Source: Natronosporangium hydrolyticum (GTDB lineage: Bacteria; Actinomycetota; Actinomycetes; Mycobacteriales; Micromonosporaceae). From it: a stretch of DNA of 64,000 nt. Below the pieces are notes generated by a model that saw nothing but the letters and a program-made list of their open reading frames with translations, ran no database searches and had not been told where the DNA came from. Shown here piece after piece: positions 58,818 through 64,000 of the stretch. Made by a program: the position numbers and the translations under genes. The stretch is from NCBI RefSeq assembly GCF_016925615.1, contig NZ_CP070499.1:3472001-3536000 (forward strand). The letters run 5' to 3'. Position 1 is the stretch's first letter; each line of letters starts with the position of its first letter.

Positions 58818-60230
58818 GTGACCAGTATCCGAGAAGCCGCCGCACAGACTCCCTCGCGGCGAGAACGCCATATCGACCTGCTGCGCGCGGTCGCCATCGG
58901 CGCGGTGGTCACCGGCCACTGGCTGATGATCGCGGTCGAGTACGACGGCCAGGGTGAGCTGACCGGGTTCAGCGCGCTCGGTGAGCTGTCCTGGAGCCAC
59001 CCGCTCACCTGGGTGTTCCAGGTGATGCCGGTCTTCTTCATGGTCGGTGGCTTCGCCAACGCAGCCTCGCTCACCGCCCACCGGCGACGCGGCGGCAGCG
59101 ACGCGGGCTGGCTGCTTGACCGCAGCGCCCGGCTGGTGCGCCCCACCACCGTGCTGCTGGTGGTCGTGGCGGCACTGGCCGCCACGGCGAGGCTGCTGGG
59201 GGCCGACCCGGAACAGGTGGGGATGGCGACCTGGCTGGTCTCGATCCCGCTCTGGTTCCTCGTCGCGTACCTGGGCATGATCGTGCTGAGTCCGGTGATG
59301 TACTCGCTGCATCAACGGTTGGGGCTGCTGGTGCCGGTCTTGTTGCTGTTGCCGGTGCTGCTCGGCGACGTGCTCCGCTTCCAGCTCGGTGCGGAGGAGC
59401 CCGGCTACGGCAACTTCCTCTTCGCCTGGCTGGCGATCCACCAGATCGGCTTCGCCTGGCACGATGGTCAGCTACCCAACCGCCGGTCGGTGTCGCTGCC
59501 GCTGCTGCTCGGCGGCTTCACCACGCTGCTGCTGCTCACGACGGTCGGCCCGTATCCGGTCAGCATGGTGACGGTACCGGGCGAGCTGATGCAGAACTCG
59601 TCCCCGCCGACCCTGGCCATGGTGGCGCTGGCCGCCACCCAACTCGGCTTGATCCTGCTGTTGCGCAATCCGTCCGAGCGGTGGCTGCAACGACCCCGGG
59701 TCTGGACCGTGGTAGTCGCGGTCAATGCGGTAATCCTGACCGTGTTCCTCTGGCACATGAGCGCGGTGGTCTTCGCCTCTGTCGGGCTGCACGCCCTGGG
59801 TCTGTTACCGACCCCGCCGGTCGACAGCACCGCCTGGCTGTGGTGGCAGCTGCCGTGGCTGCTGATCCTGGCGCTGGTGCTAGCCGGGCTGGTGCTGGCC
59901 TTCGGCCGGGTGGAGGCGCGGGCGATGCCTAGCGCCAAGGCGGCCGAGTCCGGCCCGCCCCGGCTGCTCCCGACACCGGTGGCGGACGCGGTCGCCGGCA
60001 CGCCCGGTCGGCTACTGGTGATCACCGTCGTCGGGTATGCGGCGACGCTGGGTGGCCTGCTCGGGATCGCGATGGCGGAGCTGGGCGACTACGACGGGTT
60101 CTTCGGCCTCCCGACCGGGGCGTTGCTGGGTTACCTGGCCGGCGCCGGGGTGCTGCGGCTGGCCCGCGGCTGTTGGCAGTCCCGGTTGGCCGCCGCCAGC
60201 AAACCGAGTCGCGAGTCGCAGCCCGTCTGA
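58818..60230 (+). CDS. Membrane acyltransferase (acyltransferase 3 family)
   Basis: A 470-residue integral membrane protein with ten or more helices. The N-terminal R-H-I-D-L-L-R-A-V-A-I and G-H-W-L-M-I segments match the acyltransferase 3 family, which modifies sugars, peptidoglycan or lipids. V-M-P-V-F-F-M-V-G-G-F-A-N and the L-L-D-R-S-A-R-L-V-R-P segment are also typical. GTG at 58818 is used; the upstream in-frame ATG at 58770 is possible. The preceding 58596-58817 gap holds no gene. It converges on the DUF559-type gene, with the palindromic repeat between them. Confidence 0.9.
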   Translation: MTSIREAAAQTPSRRERHIDLLRAVAIGAVVTGHWLMIAVEYDGQGELTGFSALGELSWSHPLTWVFQVMPVFFMVGGFANAASLTAHRRRGGSDAGWLLDRSARLVRPTTVLLVVVAALAATARLLGADPEQVGMATWLVSIPLWFLVAYLGMIVLSPVMYSLHQRLGLLVPVLLLLPVLLGDVLRFQLGAEEPGYGNFLFAWLAIHQIGFAWHDGQLPNRRSVSLPLLLGGFTTLLLLTTVGPYPVSMVTVPGELMQNSSPPTLAMVALAATQLGLILLLRNPSERWLQRPRVWTVVVAVNAVILTVFLWHMSAVVFASVGLHALGLLPTPPVDSTAWLWWQLPWLLILALVLAGLVLAFGRVEARAMPSAKAAESGPPRLLPTPVADAVAGTPGRLLVITVVGYAATLGGLLGIAMAELGDYDGFFGLPTGALLGYLAGAGVLRLARGCWQSRLAAASKPSRESQPV

Positions 60231-60290
60231 CCGTCCCGTCCCGTCCTGTCCCGTCGGGTCTCGTCTCCGATCACCCCGCGCTTCGCCTCG

Positions 60291-60355
60291 GTGATCAACT
60301 TCCCTGGAGCTGTACGGCACGCGGCGTGTCGTACAGCTCCAGGGAAGTTGATCAC
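60291..60355. repeat. 65-bp near-perfect palindromic repeat, copy 1
   Basis: Two 32-bp arms around one base, with a single mismatch, starting GTGATCAACTTCCCTGGAGC. The sequence recurs at 61488-61544. It lies between convergent genes, and its right edge contains the TGA stop codon of the DUF559-type gene. It can fold into a very stable cruciform or RNA hairpin. Confidence 0.95.
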
Positions 60356-61350
60356 GAACGGCCTACGTTTCGGCGGCTCGCCAGGACCGCCCGGATCTCC
60401 TGGCGGACCGACTCGGTCTCGGTGACGAGCCGCCGATGGCTGAACCGCACCACCAGGATGCCGAGGGTCGCGAGCAACGCATCCCGACGCAGGTCGCGTT
60501 CCCGCGCTCGCCGGTCGCCATGGTGCGCGGCACCGTCGAGCTCGAAGTCGACCTGCTCCGCCTCAGCAAATACGTCCAGATAGATGCTCCGACGACCAAC
60601 CGGCAGCCGCACCTGTCGACGGAACCGCGGCATGCCTGGACCCGTGAAGACGTGCTGGTGTCCCCAGATCTCCAATGGGCTCAGACAGCCGGCGGCCAGC
60701 AGGGAGACCAATTCCGCGTACTCGGTGCGGCCCGGCAACCGCACCCTGCTCGCCAACCCCGCTTGCAGCCGGTCCGGAGTGGTAAGCCGGTCGGCCACCG
60801 CGTTGATCAGGGGGCCGCGTCGCTCGCCGACCGGGAGCACCGCCCAAGCGTCCACCAGCGAACGGTCGAGCGGCGTCACCAGGTGTTGGTCGCGCTCCAG
60901 CACATGCGGAGGCTGTGCCCGGAAGTCGCCACGGCGATGCACCTCGACTCCCGGGAACCCAACGATCGCAGGTTGCGATCGCAACCGCACCGACGGCGGC
61001 ACGGTCACGTGCACCGGCTCGGTGGACACCGGCTCGTGCAGCCCCCACACCGCGAGCGCACTGGTGTGGCTCAGCGCTCCTCGCTGGTCGAGCCACGCCA
61101 ACGCCGCCCGGAGGTTCAGGCGCGGTTCGGCCGGCGCACGGCCATCGCGCGCCCGCCCCTCCCCCGCCCGACGACTCTGGGCCCGCCCGTCGGGACCTCG
61201 CCCGTCGAGATAGACCCCCGGCAAGACTCGGCGCAGCTCACCGAGCCGGTTGGCGTGGTCGAGCACCCACCCCGGCACCACCTCGCTAGCCTGTGCCCGG
61301 GTCAGCACCCCGCCGCTGCGAGCCAGCAACATGTCCAACTCTGGATTCAC
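60352..61350 (-). CDS. DUF559/Vsr-like endonuclease-fold protein with AbiEi-type N-terminal domain
   Basis: A 332-residue protein. The N-terminal segment (G-G-V-L-T-R-A-Q-A, L-P-G-V-Y-L) resembles the winged-helix domain of AbiEi-type antitoxins. The C-terminal 110 residues look like the DUF559 Vsr-related nuclease fold: Y-L-D-V-F-A-E-A-E-Q-V-D-F-E-L-D-G and a late V-V-R-F-S-H-R-R. Such proteins are very common in actinobacteria as single genes without a toxin partner, as here. Starts with GTG; an internal ATG at 61332 is an alternative. Flanked on both sides by copies of the palindromic repeat. Confidence 0.85.
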   Translation of the reverse strand: MNPELDMLLARSGGVLTRAQASEVVPGWVLDHANRLGELRRVLPGVYLDGRGPDGRAQSRRAGEGRARDGRAPAEPRLNLRAALAWLDQRGALSHTSALAVWGLHEPVSTEPVHVTVPPSVRLRSQPAIVGFPGVEVHRRGDFRAQPPHVLERDQHLVTPLDRSLVDAWAVLPVGERRGPLINAVADRLTTPDRLQAGLASRVRLPGRTEYAELVSLLAAGCLSPLEIWGHQHVFTGPGMPRFRRQVRLPVGRRSIYLDVFAEAEQVDFELDGAAHHGDRRARERDLRRDALLATLGILVVRFSHRRLVTETESVRQEIRAVLASRRNVGRS

Positions 61351-61487
61351 GGGTCGAGGATGGCGAGCTCAGTCACCGATTCGCCACCCCCTGACGATCA
61401 ACATGTGGATAGCGACCCGACTGTGGAAAACTGCCCACCGGGCCTGCGGGTGGACAGAGCGATCAGGCCCCAGCTAACCCGCCAAGG

Positions 61488-61544
61488 TCAACTTCCCTGG
61501 AGCTGTACGACACGCTGCGTGTCGTACAGCTCCAGGGAAGTTGA
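61488..61544. repeat. 57-bp perfect palindromic repeat, copy 2
   Basis: Two perfect 28-bp arms around one base, nearly identical to the copy at 60291-60355 but with a trimmed left end. It directly abuts the TGA stop codon of the next minus-strand gene (61545-61547); the continuing TGATCAC matches the edge of copy 1. Confidence 0.95.
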
Positions 61545-62186
61545 TCACGGGCGAGGGGCAGGGCGGTCGGGGGTGGGGTGGTCGGGGGCGGGACGGTCGG
61601 GGGCGGGGCGGTCGACCAGTCTGAGTAGCAGCGCTGTCACACCTACTGCCGCCACCATGCCCAGCGCCAGGAAGGCGGTGGCCGACCAGGTCGCCGGTGC
61701 CGGCAGCGCCACCACCGCCAAGCCCACCGGGGTGGCGACCGCGAGCACCGCGCCGGCCCGGACCGCGTACTGGCGGAACACCGCCCTCGGGATGACCGTC
61801 TCGGGTCGCAGCTGCGCCGCCACCGCCGCCGCACTGTGGTGCAGGTAGAGCAGCACCGCCACCGGGGCCACCAGCAGCAAGGGGTTGCCCACCCCATCGG
61901 AGAGCTGGAGCGCCACCAGTCCGACCGAGACCAGCGACAGCAACAGTGGCCACCGTCCACCCGGGCGGGCGGCGGCCACCAGCGCGAGCCCCGCCGCGAG
62001 CGGCAGCGCCGCCCCGAGCCGGCTGGGCGGTGCGGCGAACAGCACCGTGAGCGCACCGGTGAGGCCCACCAGCGACCGCATGGCCAGGCCCGCCCGAGTG
62101 GTTCGACCTGCCCAGGCCCGGAGCTGGGCCGCGTAGTGGAGCATCCGTTCCAGCAGCGGATGGCGCAGGCCGGATCGACGGTTCAT
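61545..62186 (-). CDS. Membrane protein in the MoxR-DUF58 operon
   Basis: A 213-residue protein with about six hydrophobic helices and a Pro/Asp/Arg-rich repetitive tail (D-R-P-A-P repeats). No family recognised. The ATG overlaps the DUF58 stop (ATGA), so it belongs to the MoxR-DUF58 operon. In that position many genomes have a TgpA-like transglutaminase, which this is not. Its stop codon lies at the edge of the palindromic repeat. Confidence 0.78.
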   Translation of the reverse strand: MNRRSGLRHPLLERMLHYAAQLRAWAGRTTRAGLAMRSLVGLTGALTVLFAAPPSRLGAALPLAAGLALVAAARPGGRWPLLLSLVSVGLVALQLSDGVGNPLLLVAPVAVLLYLHHSAAAVAAQLRPETVIPRAVFRQYAVRAGAVLAVATPVGLAVVALPAPATWSATAFLALGMVAAVGVTALLLRLVDRPAPDRPAPDHPTPDRPAPRP

Positions 62187-63496
62187 CGCGCCATCACCCG
62201 CGCGGTGGTGGCGAGCCGGGCCACATGCCGCAGCATCAGGTCGAGGCTGCCGGCCCCCTGCCAGGGTTCGACCGGCACTCCGGCGGCCCGGAGCCGGCCG
62301 ATGGTGTTTGCCCGCTCTACCTGCCAGAGTCGGGTCGCGACCGAGGTCCACGCTCCCTCGACCGGCGGGCGTACCTGCTCCGGCAGCGTGTCCACGGTGA
62401 CCAGGGAACGGCCGGTGCGGGTCAGCGTCGCGAGCAGCTGGGCACTCTGCAGGTCCAGCAACGGCGTCAGCACGATCACCAGTGCGGTGGGCGGTTTGAG
62501 GCCGCTGCTCAGCAGCCGGGTGTTGGGGGCGAAGCCGGTCGGGGTGCGGTCGGTCGCCACCAACCACTCCAGCGCGGACAGGTACTGCCGGCGCCCGGTG
62601 CCGGCGCGCAGCCGGCGCAGCCGCTGACCGTACTCGACCAGCGCCACCCGGTCGCCCTGGTGGGCGAAGTGTTCGGTGATCGCCGCAGCGGCGCGAACCG
62701 TCCGGTCGAGCACGCTGTCGCCGCCGCCGAGACCGCCCGGCACTCCGGCCTCTAGCCGGACATCCAGCAGCAGCAACACTTCGGCGTCGCGTTCGGCGAA
62801 GGTGGTGTTGACATGCGGCTGACCGGTGCGCTGGGTGACCCGCCAGTTCAACCGGCGCAGCCGGTCACCGGGTTGAAAGAGTCGGACGTCGGCCAGCTCC
62901 CCGCCCTCGCCGGGGCGTCGGGAACGGTGCTGGCCGACGATGCCACCGGCGCGCGGCATGGCCTGCTCGGCGTCGAAGCTCTCGGCCGCCGGGTACACCG
63001 CCAGCGGCAGCGCCGGCAGCGGCTCGCCGTCGGCTACGAGCAACCCGTCACAGGCGACGGTCCGCGCGACCGCGGGCCCCAGCCGGTACCTCCCCCACCG
63101 CCGCGCGGTGCCCTGCAACAGCAGGCCGGTGGTGGTGCCGGCGGGGAGGGCGGCGGCGTAGTACCCGACCCCGTGCCGGGGGGTGATCCACGGCGGCAGC
63201 TGCGCATGCACCACACACAGCAGCGGGTACGGGGTGTCGTTGTCGACCCGGACCCGGCCGACCACCGGGCCGCCCTCGACGCTGGTGGGCTCGTCGAGTA
63301 GCAGCTTCGCGGCCGGCGGCTGCCCGGGGCGGCGACGCAGCGCCAGGGCGGTCCCCACCGCCACCGGCACCGCCAACAGCACCAGCTCCCGGGTGCCCAG
63401 TAACGCCGCCGTGAGCAGCGTCAACGCCACGACCAGGGTGGCCCGGTAGAGCGCCCGGGTGGGCCGCCAGCCGGCGCCGGCGACGGGTGTGCTCAC
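62183..63496 (-). CDS. DUF58 domain protein
   Basis: A 437-residue protein. Two N-terminal membrane helices (about 15-55) and then a DUF58/vWA-like domain with the diagnostic P-G-D-R-L-R-R-L-N-W-R segment. Such proteins are paired with MoxR ATPases and are proposed to act in complex assembly or chaperoning. The GTG at 63496 overlaps the MoxR stop codon (GTGA) and is preferred to a longer frame reaching 63676, which would run inside the MoxR gene. Confidence 0.9.
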   Translation of the reverse strand: MSTPVAGAGWRPTRALYRATLVVALTLLTAALLGTRELVLLAVPVAVGTALALRRRPGQPPAAKLLLDEPTSVEGGPVVGRVRVDNDTPYPLLCVVHAQLPPWITPRHGVGYYAAALPAGTTTGLLLQGTARRWGRYRLGPAVARTVACDGLLVADGEPLPALPLAVYPAAESFDAEQAMPRAGGIVGQHRSRRPGEGGELADVRLFQPGDRLRRLNWRVTQRTGQPHVNTTFAERDAEVLLLLDVRLEAGVPGGLGGGDSVLDRTVRAAAAITEHFAHQGDRVALVEYGQRLRRLRAGTGRRQYLSALEWLVATDRTPTGFAPNTRLLSSGLKPPTALVIVLTPLLDLQSAQLLATLTRTGRSLVTVDTLPEQVRPPVEGAWTSVATRLWQVERANTIGRLRAAGVPVEPWQGAGSLDLMLRHVARLATTARVMAR

Positions 63497-64000
63497 CGGC
63501 CGACTCCCTGGTGGTAGCGGTGCACCGGATCGTCGGGGTCGGGCCGGCTCGCCGGCACGGGGGCACCACCGCCCGTTTCGGTGCCCTGGTAAACCGGGAG
63601 GGAGTCCGAGGCGGGGACCGCCACCTGGTCGCAGATCTCGGCGACCACCTCGGCCGGGTCGAGCTGCCGCAGCCACATCTCCGGCCGGAGCGTGATCCGG
63701 TGCGCCAACGCGGCTGGTGCGACGTGCTTGACGTCCTCTGGGGTGACGTAGCCGCGGCCGGCCATCGCTGCCCGGGCCCGGGCGACCAGCAGCAGCGCCA
63801 GCGAACCGCGGGGCGAGGCACCGACCTGGACGCTGCGGTGTTCGCGGGTCGCGGCGACCAGGTCCACAAGGTACGCGCAGACCGAATCCTCCACCGCCAC
63901 ATCCTCCATCGCCAGCTGTGCCCGGCGCAGGGTGGTGAGGTCGATGACTGGTTCCAGTATGGCTTGTTCGCGGCGGCGGGCCATCCGGCGTTGCAGCACT
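63493..64000 (-). CDS. MoxR-family AAA ATPase, 5' end outside window
   Basis: The C-terminal 168 residues of a MoxR AAA+ ATPase. The visible part is the lid domain: G-A-S-P-R-G-S-L-A-L-L (sensor 2 region), A-R-A-R-A-A-M-A-G-R-G-Y-V-T-P-E-D-V and H-R-I-T-L-R-P-E, then a short polar tail. The P-loop lies beyond base 64000. It begins the MoxR-DUF58-membrane protein operon. Confidence 0.92.
   Translation of the reverse strand, partial: VLQRRMARRREQAILEPVIDLTTLRRAQLAMEDVAVEDSVCAYLVDLVAATREHRSVQVGASPRGSLALLLVARARAAMAGRGYVTPEDVKHVAPAALAHRITLRPEMWLRQLDPAEVVAEICDQVAVPASDSLPVYQGTETGGGAPVPASRPDPDDPVHRYHQGVGR

Noticed and set aside
62187-62567. Long N-terminal extension of the 213-residue membrane protein
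   Set aside because: It overlaps the DUF58 gene; the ATG at 62186 overlaps the DUF58 stop, as usual in this operon.
63497-63676. Longer start for the DUF58 protein
   Set aside because: It would lie wholly inside the MoxR gene; the GTG overlapping the MoxR stop is consistent with operon structure.

Overview
The window is about 70% GC, densely coded and starts genes often with GTG. It reads as the chromosome of a high-GC actinomycete. DUF397/XRE-DUF5753 pairs, a DUF574-type methyltransferase, an F420-type LLM oxidoreductase, a TIGR03085 protein, a RamB-like regulator and trypsin-NACHT-WD40 proteins are all actinobacterial. Overall style suggests a Micromonosporaceae-like organism, but that is inference. 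No rRNA, tRNA or CRISPR was recognised.

Layout. 0-4.6 kb: the end of a TetR regulator, then an MMPL transporter with its two-component system. 4.6-9.3 kb: a glyoxylate-shunt locus (malate synthase, RamB-like regulator, divergent isocitrate lyase); both enzyme genes carry a TTACT-N4-AGTAA palindrome upstream. 9.3-12.8 kb: DUF2207-like/LemA pair, a small membrane protein, pirin. 12.8-14.3 kb: a complete IS701-family element with 26-bp inverted ends, a TTAG target duplication and a frameshifted transposase; it landed in the stop codon of a secreted-protein gene. 14.3-18.3 kb: secreted protein and lipoprotein, a G-rich array, and an SDR/MarR pair with matching operators that flanks a long inverted repeat. 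18.2-26.8 kb: PAP2, HAD, alcohol and aldehyde dehydrogenases and three acyl-CoA dehydrogenases around a TetR regulator, probably an acyl/alcohol catabolic locus. 26.9-31.2 kb: methyltransferase, XRE/DUF397 pair and a GGDEF operon, each preceded by a related TGTG-TTCACA site. 31.2-34.4 kb: LLM oxidoreductase and a secreted tripeptidyl-aminopeptidase-like hydrolase.

34.5-42.9 kb is the most unusual part. A wHTH protein and a 1058-residue double ATPase (AAA plus HerA/FtsK-like) are divergent from a Trypco1-like small protein and a 1350-residue trypsin-NACHT-14-blade WD40 protein. A palindrome lies in the shared promoter region. This looks like a protease-effector conflict (defence-type) system.

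42.9-50.5 kb: metal P-type ATPase, CNNM/CorC protein, alpha-hydroxy-acid oxidase, CopZ/CsoR with an operator, and a divergent pair of citrate-synthase-family genes, one with an N-terminal DNA-binding domain and an altered active-site loop. 50.5-57 kb: a membrane protein, a TIGR03085 protein, a lipoprotein, a secreted cutinase/PET-hydrolase-like enzyme and a LAL-type LuxR regulator. 57-64 kb: Ser/Thr kinase, acyltransferase, DUF559-type protein, and the end of a MoxR-DUF58 operon. Two copies of a long near-perfect palindrome lie here, each containing the stop codon of the neighbouring minus-strand gene.
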